Part shown: positions 24,176-32,276 of the stretch, piece after piece
Layout: each line of letters opens with the position of its first letter
How positions within the stretch are numbered: the first letter of the stretch is position 1
Source: Desulfobacteraceae bacterium UBA5616
GTDB taxonomy: Bacteria; Desulfobacterota; Desulfobacteria; Desulfobacterales; UBA5616
Direction of reading: 5' to 3'
NCBI GenBank assembly: GCA_002423615.1
Contig: DIKO01000033.1
Span: 1-32,276, forward strand
Length of the DNA: 32,276 bases
Translations under genes and position numbers: made by a program
Notes under the pieces: model-generated
The model's input: the letters and a program-made list of their open reading frames with translations, nothing else
Databases searched by the model: none
What the model was told of the DNA's origin: nothing

Positions 24176-26175
24176 AATACGGTGTACATCCGAAATCTTT
24201 TGTGTATTTCGGAATCCCCGGCGAAGTGTTGGCCGGAGGGATTATCGCCCTGTCGGCAGCAATCTTTTTATTTATCTGTTTTCGTAGATTTCAGCTGTTA
24301 CGGCAGGGGCTTTCTGATCCGCGCATGGATTCGGTGGTAGATCGGCTCAAGGGCCTGATTACTGATGGGTTTCTTCAGAAGCGCCAGCCCCGGTACCCGG
24401 TGGCGGGAATTCTTCATATCGTTATTTTTTGGGGTTTTTTAATTTTGTCCCTCAGATCCATCCAGCTTTTGGCTGAAAGTCTGTCTTCGGGTAAGGATTT
24501 CATCATACTGAGCGGGATATCCGGGGATATTTACGGCTTTCTGAAGGACCTGGCGGAACTGGCAACCCTTGCGGCCTGCATTTTCGCCATTTACCGCAGG
24601 GCGGTCGTTCAGCCGAAAAGATTTCAGGGAAGCCGTCAATTCGAAGCTTATCTCGTACTCGGGCTGATCAGTTTTTTAATGATAACCGATCTTTTGTTTA
24701 ATGGCAGCGGCATATCCCTTGGAATATATAAAGGCCAGGTGCAACCGATTTCCAGTATGGTCTCCGTGCTGCTTACAGACATATCGAAGCCGGGACTGCA
24801 ATCACTTCATAACGCCGCCTTCTGGCTTCATCTGATCAGTTTTCTCTTATTGTTGAACCTTCTTCCCCTATCCAAACACTTCCATATTATCACGGCGCTT
24901 CCGAATGTATTTTTCAGGAAACAAATTCGCGGGGAACTCAAACCGCCCCGTTGGGATATCCAGGATCTGGATGAATTGGACAGGGTGGGTGTTTCAAGTG
25001 TATCCGATTTTACGTGGAAGAACATGCTCGACTTTTTTTCGTGCACCGAATGCGGCAGATGTACTGACCATTGCCCTGCCAATGCGGTGGGCAGAAACCT
25101 GTCTCCCAAGAAAATAACCATGGCACTTCGGGACCAGGCTTATAAGGAAAATCCTATTCTGGGGGATTCGGATCACAATCAGAAACTCACGGATGCCGTA
25201 ACATCGGAAGAACTGTGGGCCTGCACCACTTGCGGGTCCTGTGAAGAGCAGTGTCCTGTTTTTATAGAACACGTGGACAAAATCATTGATATGCGCCGTG
25301 ATCGGGTGATGATGAAGAATGATTTTCCACCGGAACTCATACAGATGTTTCGTAATATCGAAATTTTTGGAGATCCGTGGGGCAACGGTATGGCCCGGCG
25401 AAAAGAATGGATCGAAAACCTGGAAATTAACGATGTCGGCCAGGGAGATGCCGTTGATATCGTCTATTGGGTGGGCTGTTCCGGGGCCTTTGACAGCCGC
25501 TATGCGGGTGTTGCCCGGTCCCTCGCCGGTCTGATGAAAAAGGCGGGTGTTAATTTCGGCACACTCGGTAAACTGGAGAGGTGCTGCGGAGATTTTGCCC
25601 GGCGGACCGGCAATGAGTATTTATTCCAGGCGATGGCGAAGGAAAACATTACCTTGCTGAACCGGCTCGGCGTTAAGAAGATTGTTGTTTCGTGTCCGCA
25701 CGGCTATAATACGTTAAAAAACGAATATCCCAGGTTTGGTGGAAAATTCGAAGTCGTCCATCACAGCCGGTTTCTCTGGGAGTTGATTGAAGCAGGCAGT
25801 CTCAAGTTGTCCAAAACCGTTAATAAAAAAATCGCTTATCACGATTCCTGTTATCTTGGCCGGTATAACGGAGAGTATGAAGCCCCCCGGAGAATCCTGG
25901 AATCCATACCCGGAGTGACACTTGTGGAAGCGGATAGAAATCGGGAGAAAGGATTCTGTTGTGGTGCCGGCGGGGGATACATGTGGCTGGTGGAAACAGG
26001 GCAGCGGGTCAATGAAACCCGGGCCGGAGAGATTGCCGCGGCAGGCCCTGATCAAGTCGCAACAGCCTGCCCCTTCTGTCTCACAATGCTGGATGAGGGA
26101 ATGGCAGCCCATGAGCAATCTGAATATAAACCGGAAGTTCTGGATTTGACGGAAATCATCGAAAAAGCCTTATGA
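24172..26175 (+). CDS. Membrane FeS ETF:(mena)quinone oxidoreductase (EMO type, NarI-HdrD-like)
   Basis: 667 residues. Five hydrophobic segments (about 18-37, 77-99, 123-142, 158-177, 212-233) form a NarI-like membrane part with histidines (H82, H213, H220) that could ligate heme. Two 4Fe-4S motifs follow: C291/C294/C297/C301 and C351/C354/C357/C361. Two CCG domains typical of HdrD/GlpC come last (RCCGDFARRTG with SCPHGYNT; HDSCYLGRYNGEY with FCCGAGGG and ACPFC). Proteins of this layout beside etf genes are the EMO family, which moves electrons from reduced ETF into (methyl)menaquinone in anaerobes. Start and stop both overlap the etf genes by ATGA, so three subunits are made together. It is the energetic link between acyl-CoA oxidation and respiration. 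Confidence 0.92.
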   Translation: MKYGVHPKSFVYFGIPGEVLAGGIIALSAAIFLFICFRRFQLLRQGLSDPRMDSVVDRLKGLITDGFLQKRQPRYPVAGILHIVIFWGFLILSLRSIQLLAESLSSGKDFIILSGISGDIYGFLKDLAELATLAACIFAIYRRAVVQPKRFQGSRQFEAYLVLGLISFLMITDLLFNGSGISLGIYKGQVQPISSMVSVLLTDISKPGLQSLHNAAFWLHLISFLLLLNLLPLSKHFHIITALPNVFFRKQIRGELKPPRWDIQDLDELDRVGVSSVSDFTWKNMLDFFSCTECGRCTDHCPANAVGRNLSPKKITMALRDQAYKENPILGDSDHNQKLTDAVTSEELWACTTCGSCEEQCPVFIEHVDKIIDMRRDRVMMKNDFPPELIQMFRNIEIFGDPWGNGMARRKEWIENLEINDVGQGDAVDIVYWVGCSGAFDSRYAGVARSLAGLMKKAGVNFGTLGKLERCCGDFARRTGNEYLFQAMAKENITLLNRLGVKKIVVSCPHGYNTLKNEYPRFGGKFEVVHHSRFLWELIEAGSLKLSKTVNKKIAYHDSCYLGRYNGEYEAPRRILESIPGVTLVEADRNREKGFCCGAGGGYMWLVETGQRVNETRAGEIAAAGPDQVATACPFCLTMLDEGMAAHEQSEYKPEVLDLTEIIEKAL

Positions 26176-27089
26176 ACAGTATTGTCTTCATTAAACAGAT
26201 AGTCCAGTTTTACCTTCACAGTGGCATTGATCCTAAAACCAATGGAATGGTCAAAGAAGGATTTGTCCGTACCATCAATCCCTATGATGAAGTCGCCCTG
26301 GAATGTGCCATTCGGCTCAAGGAGAAAACGGGAAAGGGCCAGGTCACAATTGTCACCTTAGGGCCGGAAGTATCGGATGAAGTGCTGCGTTGGGGCATGT
26401 CCCTCGGTGCGGATACCGCCATTCATATCCTGGATGACGAAGACCTTCTCAAAGACCCCTTAATAGTGGCCGCCATCCTGGCCGAAACCGTCCGGGAATT
26501 TGCTTACGACGCACTTTTTTTCGGAAAAATGGCGCTTGATGACGAATTCGGGGTGGTAGGCACCTATGTTGCCGATTTGCTCGGTCTTCCCGTTGTGACT
26601 GCCGTATCGGAATTTAAAATATCGGAGCCCGGGAAGGACGTTATCGTCCAAAGGGCGTTGGAAAGGGGAAACCGGGAAGAAGTGTCATGCCCGCTGCCGG
26701 CTGTTTTTACCGTAGACATGAGCCTTGGACGCCCTCGCTACCCCACTTTTCCGGAAAGAAAAAGGGCTGCCCGCGAGGATATTGGAACATTGGATGCGAA
26801 GGTCATATCGAAACGGGCATGTCTGGATGTGAGGTCGCCAGACCTTGTGATTAAAAGCCTTGCTCAGCCGAAATTAAGACCGAAGAAGATATTGGCTCCG
26901 GATAGCGGGCTTTCGGCAGCCGGAAGAATTCAGTTTGTCATGAGTGGGGGAATGGGGAAGAAAGGGGGAGACAAGGTCGGAGGGGACCCTGAAAAAACGG
27001 CAGGGGCTATCTTCGACTTTTTAAAGGAGAAAAAATTTTTACCCGAATCAAAAGACAGGCCGGAAGAAAGAAAAAATGCATCTGAATAA
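26172..27089 (+). CDS. etfB: Electron transfer flavoprotein beta subunit
   Basis: 305 residues, longer than the usual 250-265. The N-terminus IVFIKQIVQF...INPYDEVALECAIRLKEKTGKGQVTIVTLGP is the standard EtfB AMP-binding half, with the central FFGKMALDDEFGVVGTYVADLLGLPVVTAV and the RALERGNREEVSCPLPAVFTVD stretch. An extra lysine-rich tail (about 255-305) explains the added length. It overlaps the EMO gene by 4 nt. The order etfA-EMO-etfB, with the oxidoreductase between the two subunits, is unusual. Confidence 0.93.
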   Translation: MNSIVFIKQIVQFYLHSGIDPKTNGMVKEGFVRTINPYDEVALECAIRLKEKTGKGQVTIVTLGPEVSDEVLRWGMSLGADTAIHILDDEDLLKDPLIVAAILAETVREFAYDALFFGKMALDDEFGVVGTYVADLLGLPVVTAVSEFKISEPGKDVIVQRALERGNREEVSCPLPAVFTVDMSLGRPRYPTFPERKRAAREDIGTLDAKVISKRACLDVRSPDLVIKSLAQPKLRPKKILAPDSGLSAAGRIQFVMSGGMGKKGGDKVGGDPEKTAGAIFDFLKEKKFLPESKDRPEERKNASE

Positions 27090-27113
27090 AATTTTCACAA
27101 AAGGAGCGCACTT

Positions 27114-27917
27114 ATGGTTATGGAAAAATACGATCAACAAAGGGGTGAGGAGCGGATCGATGAATATCCAAGATTTTCTCCCCAAGATCTCAGGCGGCGT
27201 GAGGGCACCATACTGGCTGCCCGGCTCTGCATCAACGCCGCCATGACGGCCCCTGTGGCCGGTGGGGTCGCCCAGGTCCAGGCGGCTCTGGTGTATGGGC
27301 AGGAAGAACTGGAAGGCGTCGCACGAAAAATGGAGGAGCTGGCCTACACGAACGAGCGATGGAAACGGCGCTTTCTAAATGAAGCGGTCATGGTGCGGGA
27401 ATCGGATGCCGTCATTTTTCTGGGAGACTACCGGGCCCATGAAACGCCTCTGGATGCCATGTGCGGTATGTGCGGAGCTGAAAAGGGCTGTGCATTTTTT
27501 TATGAACGGAGGGAAACCAAAGACGGGCTGGTGGATGTCACGGACAAACGAAGCAAGACCCCTATCAAGGGCCCGCTCTGCAGTGCCCGAGTAAACGACT
27601 TGGGGTATGTCATGGCATCGGCCGTGTGGATGGCCCAGACGCTTCTGGTGGACGCCCGGCCTTTCATGAGTGTGGGGCTGGCCGGGATGAAACTGGGGTA
27701 TTGCGACAAGTCCGCCATGGTTGTGGGCATCCCCATGGCCTCGATCGCCAAGAACCCCTTCCAGGATATCGGCATCGACTATCACCTGATCAACATGGAA
27801 AAGATGATTGACAATACACGCAAAAATGCCGTGGTGATCCGGCAGACCGGTTCCGGCATTCATTTCGATTACCGGACACAGTATCCCAAAGCCGAAAAGG
27901 AGGTTGACAATGGCTAG
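27114..27917 (+). CDS. DUF2148 ferredoxin-domain protein, copy 1
   Basis: 267 residues. It has the DUF2148 pattern: N-terminal helix rich in Ala (AARLCINAAMTAPVAGG), central cysteines C117, C120 and C126 (C-x2-C-x5-C) with C156 (KGPLC), then the DLGYVMASAVWMAQTL helix and GIPMASIAKNPFQD. Four cysteines suggest one 4Fe-4S cluster. The function of the family is not established. GGAG lies 7 nt before the ATG. The second copy starts 8 nt before this stop, so the two are translationally coupled and probably form a heteromer. The place right behind etfB suggests a redox role in the same pathway. Confidence 0.85.
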   Translation: MVMEKYDQQRGEERIDEYPRFSPQDLRRREGTILAARLCINAAMTAPVAGGVAQVQAALVYGQEELEGVARKMEELAYTNERWKRRFLNEAVMVRESDAVIFLGDYRAHETPLDAMCGMCGAEKGCAFFYERRETKDGLVDVTDKRSKTPIKGPLCSARVNDLGYVMASAVWMAQTLLVDARPFMSVGLAGMKLGYCDKSAMVVGIPMASIAKNPFQDIGIDYHLINMEKMIDNTRKNAVVIRQTGSGIHFDYRTQYPKAEKEVDNG

Positions 27918-28752
27918 AATAGATGGAAAAAAGGCCGCCCAGGACAGCCTGATGGACGTGGCCAGGCTGGCGGTTGCGGCAGCATACCGTGCGCCTCAGA
28001 TGACGGGCAGAATGAAGCTGCAGTCGGAAATCGTTACCGGTGAGGACTTAAGGCCGATTATCGAGTTCTTCGAAGCCATCATTCCCATATCTCCGGTGAT
28101 GTATTTCGATTACTATTCTTACAAGTATTTTCTCGACAACAATGAGCCCCTGCCCCTGTTGCTTTTAGGCGCCGACCTCACAAAATCCGAACTGGGTTGG
28201 GACTGCGGGGCCTGCGGTTTTGAAACCTGCGCCGAGTTCAATGCCTACTCCAAGAATAATAAAGGCAGAAGTGCGCTGTGGGCAGGGCCGACCTGCAACT
28301 GGAAGCTCATGGACTTCGCGGCGGCCTGTGATTTCGCCTGTGCAGCCGTGGCCCAATATCGTTTTGACGGCCGTGTTATGGGGACTGTCGGTGGTGCTGC
28401 ATCTAATGTCGGATTTTTGCCTGCTGCCAGCGCTGTTGTGGGCCTTCCCATTGGTCCCGTGGGTGAATTCAACTGGTTCAGCCGGAAGCAGAACCTGGAG
28501 ACATCCACACAGGATATGCATCTGAAGTGGCTTCAGCAGACATCGCCGACAAACTGGCAGGCTTTCCCCGGATCGACCAAACCCTGCACCAAAACCAAGC
28601 AGGACTGGTGGAATGATATGCAGTACGTGAAATTCGAGTCCGTGAATGAAGAAGAGGTGAAAATAGCCGGTGAAGCCATGCAAAAGGTCCAGTCGGTGAG
28701 TGAGAAGTATTACGGGAAAGTATCCGAATGGTATAATAAGGATGAAGAATGA
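27910..28752 (+). CDS. DUF2148 ferredoxin-domain protein, copy 2
   Basis: 280 residues from ATG 27910, which has GGAGG 6 nt upstream; a TTG 2 codons earlier is in frame but less likely. It is a divergent paralogue of the preceding gene: WDCGACGFETCAEF gives C99, C102 and C107 (C-x2-C-x4-C), with C129 in GPTCNWK, and two extra cysteines C140 and C144. The middle and end (GTVGGAASNVGFLPAASAVVGLPIGPVG, then a Trp/Lys-rich tail) are less typical. It likely binds one 4Fe-4S cluster. The pair is encoded between etfB and acyl-CoA dehydrogenase 2, 109 nt upstream of the latter. Confidence 0.82.
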   Translation: MARIDGKKAAQDSLMDVARLAVAAAYRAPQMTGRMKLQSEIVTGEDLRPIIEFFEAIIPISPVMYFDYYSYKYFLDNNEPLPLLLLGADLTKSELGWDCGACGFETCAEFNAYSKNNKGRSALWAGPTCNWKLMDFAAACDFACAAVAQYRFDGRVMGTVGGAASNVGFLPAASAVVGLPIGPVGEFNWFSRKQNLETSTQDMHLKWLQQTSPTNWQAFPGSTKPCTKTKQDWWNDMQYVKFESVNEEEVKIAGEAMQKVQSVSEKYYGKVSEWYNKDEE

Positions 28753-28861
28753 TGGGGTTCCAGTCCATTCCCATATGAATGGCGCATTGGTGGTAAACGG
28801 CGGCCTGACAAAGGCGGCCGGTTCACCGTTTCAGCAGGCTTAGGGCAGGAAAGGCTGGTTT

Positions 28862-29998
28862 ATGGATTTGTTGAGTTACACCCCGGCCCATGAGGCGTTT
28901 CGGATGCGGCTGAGAGAGTTTTGCAATACCCGTGTGACTCCCTTTGTGGATGAATGGGAAAAAAATCATCTGGTTCCCAGATCGGTGTGGCAGGAAATGG
29001 GCCGCAATGGCTTCTTGTGCACATCCGTTCCCCGGGAATATGGAGGCATGGAAGGAGATTTCTTATATTCGGTCATTGCTCTGGAGGAAGTGGCCCGCAC
29101 CAACCATTATGGACTGGATGCTTTTTTGCACAGTGATATCGTTACGCCGTATATACAATCCTATGGCAGCAGCGATCAGAAGAAGAAATATCTCACCGGC
29201 TGTGTTACCGGGGATATCGTAACCGCCATTGCCATGACTGAGCCCGGGGCCGGAAGTGATCTTTCCGCTCTTGCGTCCACTGCCGTCGAGGCGGATGGCG
29301 AGGTGGTGATCAATGGATCCAAAACGTTTATATCGAACGCGGTGTCGTGCGATCTGGTTGTGGTGGCGGCAAAAGATCCTGATGAGGGGAACCCTTACAA
29401 GGCCATCTCCCTTTACCTGGTTGAAGACGGAACGCCGGGGTTCAAGAAGGGAACGGCTTTTAAAAAACTGGGCCTGCACAGCCAGGATACGGCCGACCTG
29501 TATTTCACCAACTGCCGGATCCCTGTGGAAAACCGCCTGGGGGAAAAGGGATCGGGGTTTGTGAAGCTCATGAAGAAGCTGCAGCAGGAAAGGCTTCTGG
29601 TTGCCCTGCTGGCAGTGGTCAAAGCGGATTTCATGCTCCAGTGGACAATGGATTACCTGAAAAACAGGGGCTCCGGAGCGCCCGTAATCGAACAGGCGGC
29701 CAAATTTTCACTGGTGGAAACGGCCACGGAAATCAAGTTGGGACGAACCTTTATCGACAAACTGATCATGGAGCACATGAGGGGCGAGGATGTGGCCATC
29801 CAGACGAGCATGGCCAAATACTGGTGTTCCGATATGGCCAATCGTTCGGCAAACACTTGCCTGGACATATGCGGAGATTTCGGCATGACTGAAAAATGCC
29901 CCATTGTGCGAACGTTCCGGGACATCCGGGCATTTCCCATTTTTGCCGGAACCAATGAGATCATGAAGAATATTGTGGCAAAGCAGATGGGTTTTTAA
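28862..29998 (+). CDS. Acyl-CoA dehydrogenase 2 (LCAD/IVD-type catalytic Glu in helix G)
   Basis: 378 residues, normal for the family. The flavin-binding motif AMTEPGAGSDLSAL and the C-terminal GDFGMTEKCPIVRTFRDIRAFPIFAGTNEIMK are clear. The usual YEGT catalytic Glu is Ala here (A362), but an ER pair is present in helix G (KLQQERLLVA, E243-R244), the location used by long-chain and isovaleryl-CoA dehydrogenases. So it should be active, with a preference perhaps for long or branched acyl groups. Electrons would go to the ETF/EMO encoded upstream. A weak AGGAAAGG precedes ATG 28862. Confidence 0.93.
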   Translation: MDLLSYTPAHEAFRMRLREFCNTRVTPFVDEWEKNHLVPRSVWQEMGRNGFLCTSVPREYGGMEGDFLYSVIALEEVARTNHYGLDAFLHSDIVTPYIQSYGSSDQKKKYLTGCVTGDIVTAIAMTEPGAGSDLSALASTAVEADGEVVINGSKTFISNAVSCDLVVVAAKDPDEGNPYKAISLYLVEDGTPGFKKGTAFKKLGLHSQDTADLYFTNCRIPVENRLGEKGSGFVKLMKKLQQERLLVALLAVVKADFMLQWTMDYLKNRGSGAPVIEQAAKFSLVETATEIKLGRTFIDKLIMEHMRGEDVAIQTSMAKYWCSDMANRSANTCLDICGDFGMTEKCPIVRTFRDIRAFPIFAGTNEIMKNIVAKQMGF

Positions 29999-30073
29999 AA
30001 TACCCTGTTTGGTATGATTTTGCATTAAAATGTGACTTCGTGGGCAGTTAGTCTCTTGATATCAGGAGGTGTT

Positions 30074-32023
30074 ATGCGGAAAAATGTGGAGGGGGAAAAA
30101 GAAAAATTAGGAAAACGTGAATTCTATCCCAATAAGGCCGCCTTTGTCTCGGAGGAATTACGGGATCACGGAGTTGAAATCGCCTTTGGCGTCCATGGGG
30201 GAGACCTGTGGAGCATAATAGATCCCATGAGCAGGGACGGCATCAGACTTATCACCGTTCACCATGAGCAGACCGCTGTTTACGCGGCAGAGGCATACTC
30301 AAAGGTTACCGGCAAGGTCGGTGTGTTTTATGCCGATACCGGGCCAGGGGCGGCAAATGCAGCAAGTGCCATTCAGCAGGCTTATCTCAGTTGTTCTCCG
30401 TTAGTGGGCATCGTCGGAGGTTCAATGCCCGGCCAGGAAAAGTATTATGGCCTTCAACCTAACTTCTCCACTGAAATGTTTAAACCGATTACGAAATGGA
30501 CGGTTCGGATTGAAAACGAATATGCCGTAAAACACTATATTTCAAAAGCATTTAAAGATGCGCATACATATCCGAAAGGGCCATGCGTTCTGGAGCTGCC
30601 GCTGACCAGCTATGTCGGTTATCCTTCTCCTCAAAGTTATGTAAATACGATAGCGGGCTTACCATATCAGGAGAAGTGGCGGGGAGATGAAACCGGAAAA
30701 CCTATACCGGAATCCGGTGGAGACCCGATACTAGTTGAAAAGATGATTAAAAAGCTGTGGGAAGCAAAAAATCCGGTTGTTTTTGCAGGCGATGGCGTTC
30801 ATTGGTCGAGGGCCAGCCAAAAGCTAATTGAATTTGCAGAATTGGCCCGGATTCCCGTATGCGGCAGGCGTATCGGAAGAGGCGCCATACCCGAAGTGCA
30901 TCCCCTTCATTTTAGCTCACACATCCACCGCAAAGTCCTGGCGGATTGTGACTTGATGGTCACCATCGGAATGAAAATCGGCTATTTTGATTCCACATTT
31001 GGTCGGGGATGGCCTAAATGCATTCAAATAAATGAGTCTCCGGAACACATCTCTCATACAGTGGATTCGGATATGATCGTCCCCGGAGGACCAAAGGTCA
31101 TATTGAATCAAATGATTGAACACATAAAGGCCAATAATTTAACGCCACCTGTTGAAAGAGGTGCTTGGATTGAAAAAATCCAACTGCTGCAAATGGACGC
31201 AGACTCAAGACTGGATCAACGGGCAACCCGTTACAAGGACAATAATCCTATTCACCATGGCTGGCTTTCCAAAGTCGTGTGGGATACCTGCGAAGATTTA
31301 TATAAAGGAATGAACCGGGTTATTATTGACGGGTATACCATATCCGGATTTATACCTCCCATGATCAAAGCACGGTATTCAGGACAAGTCCTGGATGCTT
31401 CCGAACATGCCGGTGTAGGGCATGGTATCGGCATGGCAATCGGGGCTGCTTTGGGAGATTCTGAATCAAAAAGACACCCCGTGATTGCCATGATGGGGGA
31501 TGCCGGTGTGGGGAATTCGGGATTCGATATCGAAACCGCCCTACGGTATAAACTTCCCATAGTATACATCATCACCAACAATGACGGCTGGCTCACCGGC
31601 ATGAAGTATTATTATTACGGTAAAAACTGGGATGCCATGGGAGCCCAGGACCGTCCCCAGGGGCAGGAGTTTTTACACGATATACGATATGAAAAGCTTT
31701 CCCAGGTGTTCGGTGTTCATGGAGAATACGTAACGGATCCGGGCGAACTTCGTCCAGCCCTTGAGCGATCCTTAAGATCCGCTGAAAAAGGAAAAACAGC
31801 GGTAATGAATGTTATCGTTGATCCTACTATTATGAATCCTGTTACTCACAGCAACGCATATGTGGCCGGATTTAACCATATCCCCTGGGATGATCTCCCT
31901 AAACGTGGGAAAGCAATGAGGAGAAATTATTATAAATTGTTTCCATGGGATGAGGCTGGAGAACCTGAACTGCCAAGACCGGATAACTGGGCGCCGGTTT
32001 CCGAAGAAGATATGGAGCCATAA
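30074..32023 (+). CDS. ThDP-dependent enzyme of the acetolactate synthase / 2-hydroxyacyl-CoA lyase superfamily
   Basis: 649 residues from ATG 30074, which has AGGAGGTG 2 nt away; the open frame begins 14 codons earlier without a ribosome binding site. The three-domain layout is normal. The N-terminal Pyr domain carries the catalytic Glu E65 in HHEQTAVYAAEAY and TGPGAAN. A middle domain spans about 245-395. The C-terminal PP domain has Mg/ThDP motif GDA-x24-NN starting at 475, with a variant A for G. Family members ligate or cleave C-C bonds next to a carbonyl (acetolactate synthase, oxalyl-CoA decarboxylase, 2-hydroxyacyl-CoA lyase, cyclohexane-1,2-dione hydrolase). The product is not predictable here. 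The gene looks lower in GC than its upstream neighbours, and a 75-nt leader separates it from acyl-CoA dehydrogenase 2. Confidence 0.85.
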   Translation: MRKNVEGEKEKLGKREFYPNKAAFVSEELRDHGVEIAFGVHGGDLWSIIDPMSRDGIRLITVHHEQTAVYAAEAYSKVTGKVGVFYADTGPGAANAASAIQQAYLSCSPLVGIVGGSMPGQEKYYGLQPNFSTEMFKPITKWTVRIENEYAVKHYISKAFKDAHTYPKGPCVLELPLTSYVGYPSPQSYVNTIAGLPYQEKWRGDETGKPIPESGGDPILVEKMIKKLWEAKNPVVFAGDGVHWSRASQKLIEFAELARIPVCGRRIGRGAIPEVHPLHFSSHIHRKVLADCDLMVTIGMKIGYFDSTFGRGWPKCIQINESPEHISHTVDSDMIVPGGPKVILNQMIEHIKANNLTPPVERGAWIEKIQLLQMDADSRLDQRATRYKDNNPIHHGWLSKVVWDTCEDLYKGMNRVIIDGYTISGFIPPMIKARYSGQVLDASEHAGVGHGIGMAIGAALGDSESKRHPVIAMMGDAGVGNSGFDIETALRYKLPIVYIITNNDGWLTGMKYYYYGKNWDAMGAQDRPQGQEFLHDIRYEKLSQVFGVHGEYVTDPGELRPALERSLRSAEKGKTAVMNVIVDPTIMNPVTHSNAYVAGFNHIPWDDLPKRGKAMRRNYYKLFPWDEAGEPELPRPDNWAPVSEEDMEP

Positions 32024-32233
32024 CCGTAATACATAGAACCCGCTTATAAAAAACAGTAAAATGGATTGGTTTAACGATTAAGGATGAGAATCTGTATCGC
32101 AATGAATTCAATATTATTTTGAAAGATAATAGTAACCGTTCACAGTGCCAATAACCTATTGATTTAACAACGAATGTAATTTACCTGGGTATGCACTTGA
32201 CTCCAGTGGGCACAACATATAGTGTGCTCTTTT

Positions 32234-32276
32234 ATGAAGGATTATCCTACAAACTTGCTCGATTTTGATAAAAATT
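32234..32276 (+). CDS. Partial reading frame at right edge, possible IS1595-type transposase N-terminus
   Basis: The frame MKDYPTNLLDFDKN stays open to the window end. From memory this resembles the start of IS1595-family transposases, in which a short FxxxF-type opening leads into a zinc-ribbon domain. An imperfect dyad GGGCACA-N8-TGTGCTC (32208-32229) lies immediately upstream and could be part of a terminal inverted repeat. Fourteen codons are too few for a firm call. Confidence 0.35.
   Translation, partial: MKDYPTNLLDFDKN

Noticed and set aside
28765..28852. Hairpins before acyl-CoA dehydrogenase 2 (CCATTC-N6-GAATGG; AACGG...CCGTT; repeated GGCGGCC)
   Set aside because: Stems are short or asymmetric and no T-run or promoter box follows; I cannot assign a function.
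28862..29998. Acyl-CoA dehydrogenase 2 as an inactive homologue because the YEGT Glu is Ala
   Set aside because: E243-R244 in helix G matches the catalytic position of LCAD and isovaleryl-CoA dehydrogenases, so it is probably active.
30010..30024. Sigma-54-like sequence TGGTATGATTTTGCA before the ThDP gene
   Set aside because: The GG-GC spacing is one base too short (9 instead of 10), which sigma-54 normally does not tolerate.

Overview
The window looks like a chromosomal segment of an anaerobic, probably sulfate-reducing Desulfobacterota bacterium (Desulfobacterales-like). This is inferred from gene content: sigma-54 activators, multidomain soluble sensor proteins, a membrane FeS ETF:(mena)quinone oxidoreductase of the EMO type, paired DUF2148 ferredoxin-domain proteins, and a strictly anaerobic-looking acyl-CoA catabolic set. 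No rRNA, tRNA or CRISPR was seen.

Left part (1-4.9 kb, minus strand): a phosphorelay group made of a soluble PAS histidine kinase, an NtrC-type sigma-54 activator overlapping it by 4 nt, and, after a 377-nt gap, a response regulator that runs off the left edge. That last protein has two receiver domains flanking a tandemly duplicated 141-residue unit with four cysteines per copy, which I cannot assign to a known family. A textbook sigma-54 promoter sits in front of it.

Middle-left (5.1-10.8 kb, plus strand): a small tyrosine/dual-specificity phosphatase, aspartate-semialdehyde dehydrogenase (asd), a KaiC/RecA-like (degenerate P-loop)-XRE-cupin regulator, and a PAS-PAS-GAF sigma-54 activator.

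Right part (10.9-32.0 kb, plus strand): a catabolic island. A 500-nt leader carries a candidate enhancer palindrome and a sigma-54 promoter. Then come a PaaK-type acyl/aryl-CoA ligase, the envelope cassette Ycf48-like / MMPL-RND / DUF1302 / DUF1329, a palindrome-rich spacer, a FadH-like Old Yellow Enzyme, UspA, acyl-CoA dehydrogenase 1, etfA-EMO-etfB (translationally coupled), two DUF2148 FeS proteins, acyl-CoA dehydrogenase 2 and a ThDP-dependent enzyme. Read together: a hydrophobic carboxylic acid is moved across the envelope, activated to a CoA thioester, reduced or oxidised by flavoenzymes with electrons fed through ETF into the quinone pool, and possibly cleaved at a C-C bond by the ThDP enzyme. 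The substrate cannot be read from the sequence. The far right edge holds the first 14 codons of a possible transposase (IS1595-like).
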